NCBI GenBank assembly: GCA_036267255.1
Contig: DATAWK010000041.1
Coordinates: 434,001-498,000 of the forward strand
Direction of reading: 5' to 3'
DNA length: 64,000 bases
From: DATAWK01 sp036267255
GTDB lineage: Bacteria; Acidobacteriota; Terriglobia; Terriglobales; Acidobacteriaceae
Positions 15,677 to 25,370 of this stretch are shown piece by piece. The position numbers were made by a program, and so were the translations under genes. Each line of letters starts with the position of its first letter. Position 1 is the first letter of the stretch. The notes beneath the pieces were generated by a model. That model saw only the letters and a program-made list of their open reading frames with translations. It did no database searches and had not been told where the DNA came from.

Positions 15677-17257
15677 ATGGCGATTGTTGCAGGAGTAGAT
15701 TTCGGAACGCTCAATGTCCGTGTATCGATTTTTGATGGCGAGCAGGGGCGCCTGGCGACGGCGGTCGCTGAGTATCCGCTGCATCGCAAACGGGAAGACC
15801 CAGATTACGCTACACAATCGCACGTGGATCAGATGAGCGCGCTGGTCAAGGCCACGCGCCAGGCAGTCGCCGAAGCAGATGTGCCGAGCAATTCGATTGC
15901 TGCGATTGCGTTGGATACAACGGGTTCGAGTGTGATTCCCGTAGATGCTGCGATGCAGCCTTTGGACGAATATTATCTTTGGTGCGACCATCGCGCGAAG
16001 TCAGAAGCGCAAGAGATCACGCAGCTGGCTCATCGACAGAAGATGGAAGCGATCCAGTGGTGCGGCGGTGTCTACTCGCACGAGTGGGGCTTTGCCAAGC
16101 TGCTGCACTGGCTGCGCCATAATCCGGACAAGCACGCACAGTTTTCAAGCGCCTTGGAACATTGCGACATGGTTGCAGCTACGTTGGCCGGAGTGACAGA
16201 TCCGTCGAAAGCTATACGCAGCGTTTGCGCGATGGGACACAAGTGGATGTGGAATCCACGCTGGGGCGGGTTCCCCCCGCAGGCATTTCTTTCGGCTGTC
16301 GATCCTTTATTCGATGGCATTCGCGAAAAGCTACAGAGTCCGGTGAGGACCTCCGACCATCTGGCTGGACAGATGTGCGCATACTGGGCCGAGCAGCTTG
16401 ACCTGAAGGTTGGCATTCCGATTCCGGTTGGCGCGTTTGACGCACATTGGGATGCGCTGGGTACAGGCATTCGTGAAGGCGATGTCGTGAACGTAATCGG
16501 CACTTCTACCTGCATCATTGCCATGTCGAAGCAGACGGTACTTGTTCCTGGAGTCTGTGGCGTTGTTCCCGGCAGTGTGCATCCAGAATTCACAGGCATT
16601 GAAGCCGGGCTCTCAGCCACGGGCGACATCTTCGACGCGATTGCACGGCGTGCAGGAACTTCTGTGAGGGAACTGTCGAATGGATTGGAAAACTATCGTG
16701 CCGGACAGACAGGTCTGCTTCGTTTGAGTTGGGACAATGGCGATCGCACGGTTTTGGTGAATGCAGACCTGGGTGGCGTCACGCTGGGCTGGAACCTGCT
16801 ACATACGGCACAAGATGAATTGTTTGCTGCGATCGAAGGCACGGCCATGCACACACGAATTATTTTGGAGCGCATGGCAGAGCATGGCGTGCGCGTGGAG
16901 CGAGTTATTCATGCGGGAGGGGTTCCTCAAAATAATGCCGTGCTGAACCAGGTCTACGCCAATGTGCTAGGGAAGCCCGTGCTGGTACCGCGTGGCGTGC
17001 CCACGAGCCTCGGTTCCGGCATCATGGCGTTGCTTGCGGCAGGCGCATTTTCTTCCATTGAAGCTGCGCAGCAGATCGTCTGTCTGCCCCACCAGGTATT
17101 TGTTCCGCAGCTGGAAGCATCTGCCATCTACCAACAGATTTATCCGCTCTATCGCGATACATATTTTGCTCTGGGGCAACGAAACGCGGCTGCCATACCG
17201 CTGGGCAATATGCTACCGGAACTGCGACGGATTGCCACGGAAGTGCATATGCAATGA
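15677..17257 (+). CDS. araB: Ribulokinase (FGGY family)
   Basis: A 526-residue FGGY carbohydrate kinase. The N-terminal phosphate loop is VAGVDFGTLNVRVSIFDG; AIALDTTGSSVIPVD, GGVYSHEWGFAKLLHW, GAFDAHWDALGTG and VNVIGTSTCIIAMS are the ribulokinase type; the second domain has HAGGVPQNNAVLNQVYANVLG. Phosphorylates L-ribulose with ATP to L-ribulose-5-phosphate, the substrate of the first gene of the operon. It begins two bases after the isomerase stop, so the two are surely cotranscribed. Slightly shorter than the E. coli enzyme but complete. Confidence 0.9.
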   Translation: MAIVAGVDFGTLNVRVSIFDGEQGRLATAVAEYPLHRKREDPDYATQSHVDQMSALVKATRQAVAEADVPSNSIAAIALDTTGSSVIPVDAAMQPLDEYYLWCDHRAKSEAQEITQLAHRQKMEAIQWCGGVYSHEWGFAKLLHWLRHNPDKHAQFSSALEHCDMVAATLAGVTDPSKAIRSVCAMGHKWMWNPRWGGFPPQAFLSAVDPLFDGIREKLQSPVRTSDHLAGQMCAYWAEQLDLKVGIPIPVGAFDAHWDALGTGIREGDVVNVIGTSTCIIAMSKQTVLVPGVCGVVPGSVHPEFTGIEAGLSATGDIFDAIARRAGTSVRELSNGLENYRAGQTGLLRLSWDNGDRTVLVNADLGGVTLGWNLLHTAQDELFAAIEGTAMHTRIILERMAEHGVRVERVIHAGGVPQNNAVLNQVYANVLGKPVLVPRGVPTSLGSGIMALLAAGAFSSIEAAQQIVCLPHQVFVPQLEASAIYQQIYPLYRDTYFALGQRNAAAIPLGNMLPELRRIATEVHMQ

Positions 17258-17348
17258 ACCGATCTCTGAGCGTATGGATTGTTTCGTTGCGACGGGCGCA
17301 TCAACCAATACATGGATTTAGACATTTCCTTTGACTTGGGAGCTATCA

Positions 17349-19007
17349 ATGAAACGACGGTCATTTCTCCAATTTGGACTATTGGCAAGCGCAGGACTCG
17401 TCTTCGCAAGGCGATACGCTCAGGCGCTTTCTACAGTCAGCTCGCGGGTAGAAGTGCTGTTGGATGAACCGCTGGGAACCATTGCACCCGAAATCTATGG
17501 ACAGTTTACGGAGCAGATTGGTGGAGTGATTTACGACGGAGTGTGGGTTGGAGAGAAATCGAAGATTCCCAACCAGTATGGCATCCGATCCGCGTTGATT
17601 GAAAAACTGCGCGCGATTCAAATGCCTGTCTGCCGTTGGCCCGGCGGCTGTTTTGCCGACAGCTATGACTGGCAGGATGGCCTTGGCCCACGCGCCAAAC
17701 GACCGACGCGCACCAATTTCTGGGAGAATGCAGGCTTCAAACAACTGCATGGCCAGGGAGTCCAGCTATATGAAGACAATGCCTTCGGTACAGATGATTT
17801 TATGCGTTTCTGCAACCTGACTGGAGCGCAACCGTATCTGGCCGCGAATTTGCGCAGTCTGCCTGCACTGAGCTTCGATCACTGGGTTGAGTATTGCAAC
17901 TCCCCAGCCGGTTCCACAACACTGGCTCGTCAACGTGCCGCCAATGGATCCAATGCTCCTTACAACGTTCATTATTGGGGTGTTGGGAATGAATCCTGGG
18001 GGTGTGGCGGCAATTTTACTCCAGAGGAGTATGCGTCTGAATATCGTCGCTTTACCGCCTGGGTGCCACGCTATGGGCTGGATTTACGCCTGATCGGCTC
18101 GGGCCCAAGCGACAATGACACCGCGTGGACACAGGGTTTTTTTAACGCGCTATCCTCCAGCGACTATTACACAGATCCGGAAAACATTTGGGGATGGTCG
18201 ATTCACCATTACGCTACCGATCTCAGTCTTGGGAAACCACACAACTGGGATACGGAAAAAGGCGATGCCATCCGGTTTGGTCCGGTGGAGTGGTATGAGG
18301 TATTAAAGCAGAGTGATCTGATCGAACAGATCATCATGGATAACTGGGCAGCGATTGGAAAATTCGATACGAAGCATCGCATTAAGTTCGTCGTCGATGA
18401 GTATGGTCCCTGGTACCGGCCAGGAACAGAGCTGGATCCGACGCAACTCCTGGGTCAGCAGATCACAGTACGCGATGCACTGGCGACAGCTCTGACGCTG
18501 GACACATTCAATCGCAACCCGGAAAAGATCGGCATGGCGGCCTGTGCGCAGTTGATCAATTGCCTCAATTCTCTTTTCCTGGCGCATGAGGACCACTTCA
18601 TCACAACGCCGAATTACAACGTGTTTGCCATGTACATGCCCCACATGGGCGCGCAGGCCGTGCGTGTAGAGTTCTCTGCGCCAGACATTTTTTATCAACG
18701 CGACGGAAAGCAGGCAAGCTTCTGGGGATTGAAAGGGTCTGCATCAAGAAAAGAAAAAACGCTGACACTGACGCTGGTAAATCCTCACCTGACGGAAGCA
18801 CAGGACACGGAGATCATGCTGCGCGGCGGTTCGCCTGTCAGCGCTACCGGATCCGTACTTTCGGCCAGCGATGTCCATGCGCACAACACGTTTGCGGATC
18901 CGGACGCTGTAAAAATAGTTGCACTACCTATTACCGTCAACGGATCGCGCTTGCATTGTGAGTTGCCACCGGCTTCGATTGTGGCCGTGCAGACAAAACT
19001 TCGATAG
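17349..19007 (+). CDS. GH51 alpha-N-arabinofuranosidase, exported
   Basis: A 552-residue protein whose ATG follows GGGAGC. The N-terminus MKRRSFLQFGLLASAG looks like a Tat signal. The barrel shows GQFTEQIGGVIYDGVWVG, PVCRWPGGCFADSYDWQDG, acid/base Glu215 in YWGVGNESWGCGG and nucleophile Glu351 in KFVVDEYGPW, all GH51 hallmarks. A C-terminal beta-sandwich completes it. It releases L-arabinose from arabinoxylan or arabinan fragments and thus feeds the kinase/isomerase/epimerase pathway encoded upstream in the same operon, 91 bp away. Confidence 0.92.
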   Translation: MKRRSFLQFGLLASAGLVFARRYAQALSTVSSRVEVLLDEPLGTIAPEIYGQFTEQIGGVIYDGVWVGEKSKIPNQYGIRSALIEKLRAIQMPVCRWPGGCFADSYDWQDGLGPRAKRPTRTNFWENAGFKQLHGQGVQLYEDNAFGTDDFMRFCNLTGAQPYLAANLRSLPALSFDHWVEYCNSPAGSTTLARQRAANGSNAPYNVHYWGVGNESWGCGGNFTPEEYASEYRRFTAWVPRYGLDLRLIGSGPSDNDTAWTQGFFNALSSSDYYTDPENIWGWSIHHYATDLSLGKPHNWDTEKGDAIRFGPVEWYEVLKQSDLIEQIIMDNWAAIGKFDTKHRIKFVVDEYGPWYRPGTELDPTQLLGQQITVRDALATALTLDTFNRNPEKIGMAACAQLINCLNSLFLAHEDHFITTPNYNVFAMYMPHMGAQAVRVEFSAPDIFYQRDGKQASFWGLKGSASRKEKTLTLTLVNPHLTEAQDTEIMLRGGSPVSATGSVLSASDVHAHNTFADPDAVKIVALPITVNGSRLHCELPPASIVAVQTKLR

Positions 19008-19074
19008 GACATACAATCCCGGCATATTTATGCAGTTCTCACGCTCTGGATTGCCTTAACCAAGCAATTTTTAC

Positions 19075-19090
19075 TTGACAAAGTCTTTGT
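19075..19090 (+). promoter_or_regulatory. -35 element with overlapping palindrome
   Basis: TTGACA at 19075-19080 is followed by A/T-rich candidates for a -10 (TTTTAT or TATCTT around 19098-19105). ACAAAG-T-CTTTGT at 19078-19090 is a perfect 6-bp-arm inverted repeat overlapping the -35, a place typical for a repressor. It lies about 160 bp before the TonB receptor start. The 237-bp gap between GH51 and receptor holds nothing else recognisable. Confidence 0.35.
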
Positions 19091-19245
19091 AGAGGTCTTT
19101 TATCTTTATTCAAACGATTCAATATCCCAGTTGAGCATTGAGAACTGGTGCCGCAATCCCCGGTCGATTTTGCAATACGCACCATGCGGAATTTGCAGGC
19201 AATGGGCGAACGATAACTGTAGCGCGTATTTCTGGAGGCGATAGT

Positions 19246-22200
19246 ATGAGGAAAGTATTTCTGTTCACTCTGTTTTGTTTTGCATTGTGTATGGTTCGGA
19301 TCAGCTATGCACAAAGCACCAACGCCGGCGACATTCGGGGTTCCGTAACCGATGCGAAAGGGGCGTTGATTCCAGGTGTCACCATTACTGCGCTGAATGT
19401 TGACACTGGAGTGTCAAAGAATTATGTCACAAACCATGATGGTTTGTTCGACACATCCTCGATCGTGACTGGACGCTATCTGGTCACGTTCACCAAAGAT
19501 GGATTCGAAGAACTCGTTCGCGGCCCTGTGACGATCCAGGTTGGGTTTACGACCGTAAACGCCCAGTTGAAGGTCGGTTCTACCAAGCAGCAAGTAGTGG
19601 TGACTACGAATGTACCGTTGCTGAAGACGGAATCGGGTGCACAGGAAACCACGTTGGAAGCGAAATCGATGGCGCAGTTGCCAAACGTGGGCACCGATTG
19701 GGAAAACTTCACCATCCTCCTGCCCGGTACATCCGGTACTCCGTCAAGCCAGACTGGTGGCCCAAACAATCCGGGTCAATTTGTATCGGCGAATGGCAAT
19801 CTTCCTTATAACGGCATACTCGCCGATGGTTCGACGACTACGTTGCCATCCAGCAGCAACTCCGATGTGTCCAACTTTGAGACAGTTGCTGAGCTTCAGG
19901 TAAGCACGTCCAGTTTCTCGGCACAATATGGCATCGGCGGTTACATCTTCAATCAGATCAGTAAGGGTGGCACCGACCACTTTCATGGTGCGGCATATGA
20001 GTATTTTCAGAATGATGCCCTCAACGCCAAAGGCTATGGCTTCGGCAGCGCGGTAACAGTTCCGTTTCTTCGCTATAACAACTATGGCGGCGCGATTGGC
20101 GGGCCCATCATAAGGAAGAAGATGTTCTTCTACTTCAACTTCGACAAGACCTCAGATACAAGCGGGAATACCGGGTTTTTAACAGTACCGACGACAGCGG
20201 AGCTCAGTGGTGATTTCACTGGACAGCCGACGATCTACGATCCGACCACCCAGGTTGTAACCCAAACCCCAAACGGCCCTGTGGTAACCCGGCAATCTTT
20301 CGATCAGGAGTATCACAATGGCAACAAGATCCCAACCAATATGATCGATCCGGTTGCCAAGGCAATTGAAGCCTACTATCCCAAGCCAAACGTTGCCGGC
20401 CAGGTGTTTCAAGGCGTTCAAACTAGCAACTATTTCTACAACGCTCCGGGGCATTTTCCAGCAACGAAATATTTCGGGCGATTGGATTACGACATTACAG
20501 CAACCAACAGACTGACCATATCGGACACTCAGCGCGACAGCCCGGCGGTGCAAGATGACTTTGGCATCTGTCCAATCTACTGTACCAATGTCGATACCGA
20601 TAGTAATAACTCGCAGATTACCGATGTGTGGAACATCACCCCCAGCACAATCAACGAAGCTCGTGTGGGGTATACCGACCAACTTAACTTCTACGTGGAC
20701 CAAACCTTGAATCAGGGCTTTCCTGCGAAGCTGGGATGGCAGTTTGCAAAGGCCAACGATTTTCCTACTACCAGTTTTTCCGGAAACTGCTGCTTAGGCC
20801 TTGCTCCTGAAGTGAACGCTATTCAAAAGGAACAAGTCTTCGACTTTTCCGATGTCATCACAATGATCCGGGGCCGACATATCCTTCACTTCGGTGGGGA
20901 GCTGCTGGTCTACCGCACCGATGAAACGACGTGGGGCAATATCAATTCGGGTACCTTCAGTTACACGGGCGCTTACACGCAATCGACCGTGGGCGATAGC
21001 TCGACAGGCATTGGATACGCGGACTTCCTTCTGGGCCAGACGCAGAGCTGGAGCGCAGCCGTTGTGCCTGAGTACGGACCGCGCGCGAAGAACCCGCAGA
21101 TGTTCATTCAGGACGACATCAAGGTGCGTCCAAATCTAACCTTGAATCTAGGCCTGCGATATCAAATTGAGACAGGATGGTCGGACTCCAAGAACAACCT
21201 TAGCGTGTTCGATCCGACGGTGGTCAACCCCGCAACAGGCACCGATGGAGCTCTCTGGTACGCTTCCACGCATGCGAATGGCCGCCACTCGCTGCAAGCT
21301 AACGTATACAGCACAGTGCTGCCACGCGTCGGGTTTTCATGGCTGCCGAAACCCAACATGACCCTTCGTGGTGGATTTGGCATCTTTGCCTATCGATGGA
21401 GCGGGGATGTCTATGGCGCTGGAGAGGGTGCCGCACTCCAATCCTCTGGGAATGCAACCGACCAGACTAATGGAATCTCTTCCGTTGTGCTTCTCGACTC
21501 CAACGGTTCGAACTTGCCCTATGTTGAACCAACGACGAATCCCGCAGCTCTCAACGGACAAGGCGTAACGTATAACGAATACCACTCGCCGGTCCCCGAG
21601 ATTTACCAATGGAACCTGGCCGTACAACGCGAGCTGGGGCCAAACATGGTAGGCGAGGTTGCTTATGTTGCCAGCCACGCAAAGAACCTGAGCTTCCCGG
21701 TTGACATTAACCAGGTACCAGAGGACAAACTTGGGCCAAACGATAGCCCTAGCGAGTTGCCCTATCCGATCTATCAAAGCATTACTGGAGATACAAATAA
21801 TGCCATCTCCAATTACAACTCGTTGCAGGCTTCGATCACCAAGCGCTTGACTTCGGGGATCAGCTTTAACTTCAATTATGTCTGGTCGCATTTTATGGAC
21901 GATCAGGATTCTTCAGCATACGGTGGGGCTGCAGGAACACAAACGGTCCAAAGATCGTACGATCCATCTGCCAGTTATGGAGCTTCTAACTATGACGTCC
22001 GCAATGCATTCAAGGGCAGGATCGTGTATCAGTTGCCCTTTGGCCAAGGCAAGATGTTCCTGAACAAGAACAGGCTGCTCGACGCTGTGGTCGGCGGCTG
22101 GCAGGCTTCCGGTACGTTTGTCCTTTCCGGGGGCTTTCCGTTTACGCCAACGATCAGCGGAAGCAATAACTCCTATTCCCAGGCAGGTGACTGGTATCCG

Positions 22201-22569
22201 AATCAAATCGGAAATCCAAAACCCGCTCATCGAAACATCAACGAATGGTTCGATCCAACTGCGTATACGCTTCCGGCACCTGGAACGTTCGGCAACTTGA
22301 GAAGGAATAGCGTCTATGGCCCTGGGCTTGAGGTCGTCAATCTTTCAGCCGGTAAGACATTTTCCATTGCAGAAGGAATCCAACTGCAAATCCGCGCCGA
22401 TACGACGAACGCCTTCAATCATTCGAACTTTAACTTGCCGAACTTCAGCCTGGAGTCAGGGGATCCTGGTTCCACATCCTCGAACCCGTTCTATGGTTCT
22501 CCAACCAACATCACTTCGCTGGTCGGTGGCGGTCGAACGATGCAGCTCAATGCCAGGGTGTCGTTCTAA
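19246..22569 (+). CDS. TonB-dependent receptor, Oar-like, with carboxypeptidase-regulatory domain
   Basis: A 1107-residue outer-membrane protein; GGAGG lies before the chosen ATG, and a longer reading upstream lacks a ribosome site. A signal peptide (VFLFTLFCFALCMVRISYAQ) is followed by a carboxypeptidase regulatory-like Ig domain (GDIRGSVTDAKGALIPGVTI), a plug-like region (NGILADGSTTTLPSSSNSD) and a long beta-barrel ending in aromatic LNARVSF. This architecture is typical for acidobacteria. It probably brings arabinose-rich oligosaccharides or similar through the outer membrane, given the glycosidase genes on either side, but the ligand is inferred only. Confidence 0.9.
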   Translation: MRKVFLFTLFCFALCMVRISYAQSTNAGDIRGSVTDAKGALIPGVTITALNVDTGVSKNYVTNHDGLFDTSSIVTGRYLVTFTKDGFEELVRGPVTIQVGFTTVNAQLKVGSTKQQVVVTTNVPLLKTESGAQETTLEAKSMAQLPNVGTDWENFTILLPGTSGTPSSQTGGPNNPGQFVSANGNLPYNGILADGSTTTLPSSSNSDVSNFETVAELQVSTSSFSAQYGIGGYIFNQISKGGTDHFHGAAYEYFQNDALNAKGYGFGSAVTVPFLRYNNYGGAIGGPIIRKKMFFYFNFDKTSDTSGNTGFLTVPTTAELSGDFTGQPTIYDPTTQVVTQTPNGPVVTRQSFDQEYHNGNKIPTNMIDPVAKAIEAYYPKPNVAGQVFQGVQTSNYFYNAPGHFPATKYFGRLDYDITATNRLTISDTQRDSPAVQDDFGICPIYCTNVDTDSNNSQITDVWNITPSTINEARVGYTDQLNFYVDQTLNQGFPAKLGWQFAKANDFPTTSFSGNCCLGLAPEVNAIQKEQVFDFSDVITMIRGRHILHFGGELLVYRTDETTWGNINSGTFSYTGAYTQSTVGDSSTGIGYADFLLGQTQSWSAAVVPEYGPRAKNPQMFIQDDIKVRPNLTLNLGLRYQIETGWSDSKNNLSVFDPTVVNPATGTDGALWYASTHANGRHSLQANVYSTVLPRVGFSWLPKPNMTLRGGFGIFAYRWSGDVYGAGEGAALQSSGNATDQTNGISSVVLLDSNGSNLPYVEPTTNPAALNGQGVTYNEYHSPVPEIYQWNLAVQRELGPNMVGEVAYVASHAKNLSFPVDINQVPEDKLGPNDSPSELPYPIYQSITGDTNNAISNYNSLQASITKRLTSGISFNFNYVWSHFMDDQDSSAYGGAAGTQTVQRSYDPSASYGASNYDVRNAFKGRIVYQLPFGQGKMFLNKNRLLDAVVGGWQASGTFVLSGGFPFTPTISGSNNSYSQAGDWYPNQIGNPKPAHRNINEWFDPTAYTLPAPGTFGNLRRNSVYGPGLEVVNLSAGKTFSIAEGIQLQIRADTTNAFNHSNFNLPNFSLESGDPGSTSSNPFYGSPTNITSLVGGGRTMQLNARVSF

Positions 22570-22583
22570 CCTTCCAACAAACA

Positions 22584-22618
22584 GCCCCAAGAATGGCATA
22601 CACTGCCATCCTTGGGGC
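22584..22618 (+). terminator. Strong hairpin after TonB receptor
   Basis: GCCCCAAG (22584-22591) pairs with CTTGGGGC (22611-22618), and ATGGCA with TGCCAT inside it, separated by one A/C mismatch and a 5-base loop. It starts 15 bases after the receptor stop. There is no clear T-run, so it may be a terminator or an mRNA-end stabiliser. Confidence 0.6.
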
Positions 22619-22757
22619 GAGCATTGTAAAAGCACGAATAGAGGAGCTGACAAAAGCCTCTTGCCGGACACGATTGACGGATGGTTCTATGCTTGCCCTT
22701 TCCCAAAACTCCAGCCGAACAAAATCTCTTGAACTCATAGATGTGTAGAGGTGCAGC

Positions 22758-24947
22758 ATGTCGTTGCGAACAAAAGTTGAATTTTCTGCATGCTGCCTTG
22801 AGGTTTGCCTTGGGATCGGCATCGTATCTGCTCTTACAGGTATGGCGCCGGCACAGAAAATCGTGGTGGATGCCACACCGTCCCACGTAGTTAACTCTTT
22901 CAGTCCTATACAAGCCTTGGGTGCGGGCGTCGACAGGTTGAGATCGGGCGAAGGCGCTCCAAAGATGGACCGTCAAGACATTACCAAGGAAGAAGTCGAA
23001 GAAAATACGGACAAGCTGCTGTCCGGTCCAGTGCTTAAGGCAATTCTTGGCGCGGGATGGCAGCCGGTGACGTATCGCCAGAACACGGAGTTGCAGATCG
23101 AGGCATGGCACTGGAACCCTCACGGCACCTGGAGCAACCCACAAAAGCAAGATGGCTACTTCACGGGTAGTGCCGAGCCGGTTGGAATGATTCATCACTC
23201 ATGGGCCTATCCGCTTCCCCACCGCGGCGACACGGTAGGCGATGGAGATGGATGGTCTCGCCTGACAGATGGCAATCTGAAGAGCTACTGGAAAAGCAAT
23301 CCATACCTGATGCGTACATTCACCGGCCAGGATGACTCCCTGCACCCGCAATGGATATTGATTGATCTGGGTAAAAAGGTGGAACTCAATGCGATTCAAA
23401 TCGCATGGGCGAACCCGTTCGCCCAGCATTACGCAGTCCAGTTCTGGACGGGCGATTTAGAGCCTTTTTATGAAGGAACAACCAAGGGCACATGGCAAAC
23501 CTTCCCTAAGGGTTCCGTTGAGGATGGCAAAGGCGGGACTGTAACGCTGAAGCTTGTGGACTGGAAGATTCCCGTGCAGTACCTCCGCATCTGGATGACA
23601 AAGTCTTCCAATACATGCGACACCCACGGTTCGGCCGACAAACGGAATTGCATGGGATACGCAATCAACGAACTGTATGCCGGAACCCTATCTTCCGATG
23701 GCAAATTCACGGACGTCATCCAGCATCTACCAAGCCGTCAGCAAACCGTTACCTGGGCATCCTCGACAGATCCCTGGCATTCCGCCTCCGATATCGACGT
23801 AACAAAGGGCGACCAGATTGGTTTCGATTATTTCTTTCACAGCGGCATAACTCGTGGACTACCGGCGATTGTGCCGATTGCAATCCTATATGGAACTCCG
23901 GAAGACGCCGCCAACGAGATTGCGTACCTCTATAAACGGCATTATCCCGTGTCCCGAATCGAGATGGGCGAAGAGGCCGATGGGCAGCGTATGCTCCCGG
24001 AGGACTACGCCGCTCTATACATACAATTCGCCGACGCGATTCATCGACTTGTCCCCAGTGCGAAGCTGGGTGGGCCATCCTTTGAAGGGACAAGAGGGGA
24101 TGTTGAAGATTGGCCCGATGCACAAGGGAGAGCCTCATTCCTTGGCAGGTTCCTCGCTTATCTCAAGGCTCAACATCATCTGAACGACTTTACCTTTTTT
24201 TCATTCGAGCACTATCCGCCAATCCATACATGGGATGATCTCTATAAGGAGCCTCAGTTCGTCAGCCACATCGTTCAGGTGTGGAAAGACGATGGTTTAC
24301 CTCCGAACGTTCCGTATTTCATGACGGAGGGCAACATGAGGGGTTATCAAGGAACACCAAGCATTCGAAAAGGCCTTTGGCTGGCTGACTATGTCGGCTC
24401 GATGATGACTGCCGGGGCTAGCGGAACATTTTATTTCCATTACATCCCAACGCCTGGCCGCCCTGGTCCCTTCCTTATGGTGGATAAGGACTACCGCGTA
24501 GTCGGATACCCATCCCAATATATCGCCGCGCAGATGATTACCAAGGAGTGGGTTCAGCCAATCGATGCGATGCATCACCTATTTAAGGCAACGACGGACG
24601 TAACGGACGCATCTGGAAATGTGCTGGTCACAGCCTATCCCGTGAAGCGACCAGATGGAACATGGTCCGTAATGCTTGTGAACAAAGACCACGATCACGA
24701 CCACACCGTACAAGTTGTTTTCGCCAATGCGGAAACAAAAAGCGATAGCAGTTTTTCCGGCTCAGTGGATCAGATTACTTTCGGCGCTGCTCAATACCAA
24801 TGGCACCCGGATGGAGCGATGGGACATGCCGATCCGGACGGCCCTCCGCTGCGATCGACGATAACAGCAAATTCAAAAACACTGTATGATCTCCCGAACG
24901 CGTCTATCACAGTGCTTCGCGGTCATATCCATAGCGATGCCCAATAA
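22758..24947 (+). CDS. Secreted discoidin-domain glycoside hydrolase, clan GH-A-like
   Basis: A 729-residue protein with an N-terminal hydrophobic signal (IGIVSALTGMAPAQ). Residues about 155-310 form an F5/8 type C (discoidin) domain (SRLTDGNLKSYWKS, WILIDLGKKVELNAIQIAW, YLRIWMTKSS). A TIM-barrel-like part follows with candidate acid/base Glu405 or Glu406 in VSRIEMGEEADGQ and nucleophile Glu524 in VPYFMTEGNMRG, then a beta domain (WSVMLVNKDHDHDHTV). This pattern recalls GH39/GH51/GH30-type retaining enzymes; the exact family is not certain. It lies after the TonB receptor on the same strand and likely trims hemicellulose. The discoidin domain would bind the glycan. Confidence 0.75.
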   Translation: MSLRTKVEFSACCLEVCLGIGIVSALTGMAPAQKIVVDATPSHVVNSFSPIQALGAGVDRLRSGEGAPKMDRQDITKEEVEENTDKLLSGPVLKAILGAGWQPVTYRQNTELQIEAWHWNPHGTWSNPQKQDGYFTGSAEPVGMIHHSWAYPLPHRGDTVGDGDGWSRLTDGNLKSYWKSNPYLMRTFTGQDDSLHPQWILIDLGKKVELNAIQIAWANPFAQHYAVQFWTGDLEPFYEGTTKGTWQTFPKGSVEDGKGGTVTLKLVDWKIPVQYLRIWMTKSSNTCDTHGSADKRNCMGYAINELYAGTLSSDGKFTDVIQHLPSRQQTVTWASSTDPWHSASDIDVTKGDQIGFDYFFHSGITRGLPAIVPIAILYGTPEDAANEIAYLYKRHYPVSRIEMGEEADGQRMLPEDYAALYIQFADAIHRLVPSAKLGGPSFEGTRGDVEDWPDAQGRASFLGRFLAYLKAQHHLNDFTFFSFEHYPPIHTWDDLYKEPQFVSHIVQVWKDDGLPPNVPYFMTEGNMRGYQGTPSIRKGLWLADYVGSMMTAGASGTFYFHYIPTPGRPGPFLMVDKDYRVVGYPSQYIAAQMITKEWVQPIDAMHHLFKATTDVTDASGNVLVTAYPVKRPDGTWSVMLVNKDHDHDHTVQVVFANAETKSDSSFSGSVDQITFGAAQYQWHPDGAMGHADPDGPPLRSTITANSKTLYDLPNASITVLRGHIHSDAQ

Positions 24948-25118
24948 CGAAATTTGCACGGAACCCGCTTACTTTCCATGCGAGGGTGATCTCGACGCGA
25001 ATCCTCAATGTTTATAGCGATTTCAAAATTGCGATATTTTCTAGAGACTTACTGAAGACTTAAACCTCTCACATAGCTACTGTCGGGGTCCGGCGTCCCA
25101 CGTAAATTTCCTCGAGGA

Positions 25119-25280
25119 TCACCTGCGCTGGGCCGTCTGCACCGCCATGTGCCCGCCAATGTCATAGTAGTACACGTCCGCCGGCGCACCTCCGCTTTCT
25201 TTCGCGACCCGCTTGCCTTCCGCGTCATAGGAATACTTGTGCGTGCTCTGCTTCTGTTGGCTGCGCACCATTTCAGAGAT
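25119..25280 (-). pseudogene. RHS-repeat protein remnant
   Basis: The minus strand reads STHKYSYDAEGKRVAKESGG, then a YYYDIGGHMAVQ segment and a TGA, which is an RHS/YD-repeat pattern. Only about 50 residues remain and no start or signal exists, so this is a fragment of a once large RHS or wall-associated protein. It lies in the 423-bp gap between two convergent genes, next to a strong hairpin. The rest of the gap (24948-25118) shows nothing recognisable. Confidence 0.65.
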
Positions 25281-25290
25281 TATGACTCAA

Positions 25291-25340
25291 ACAATATGAA
25301 GCGCCGCAGTGCCTACACGGGCTGCGGTGCTTCATATTGT
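25291..25340. terminator. Bidirectional hairpin between convergent genes
   Basis: A 20-bp stem: ACAATATGAAGC (25291-25302) pairs with GCTTCATATTGT (25329-25340), continued inside by GCCGCAGT against GCTGCGGT with two G-U pairs; the loop is about ten bases. A/T-rich outer stem and G/C-rich inner stem give a symmetric terminator for the glycosidase (plus) and the TonB receptor (minus), 30 bp from the latter's stop. Confidence 0.75.
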
Positions 25341-25370
25341 GCAGATTGGATGTATATGGCCTATGTCTAG

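Noticed and set aside
19138..19245. Upstream extension of the TonB receptor frame
   Set aside because: No ribosome site; GGAGG and a signal peptide start follow at 19246.
25149..25370. Plus-strand frame of 73 residues
   Set aside because: It is the shadow of the RHS fragment and the hairpin on the other strand.
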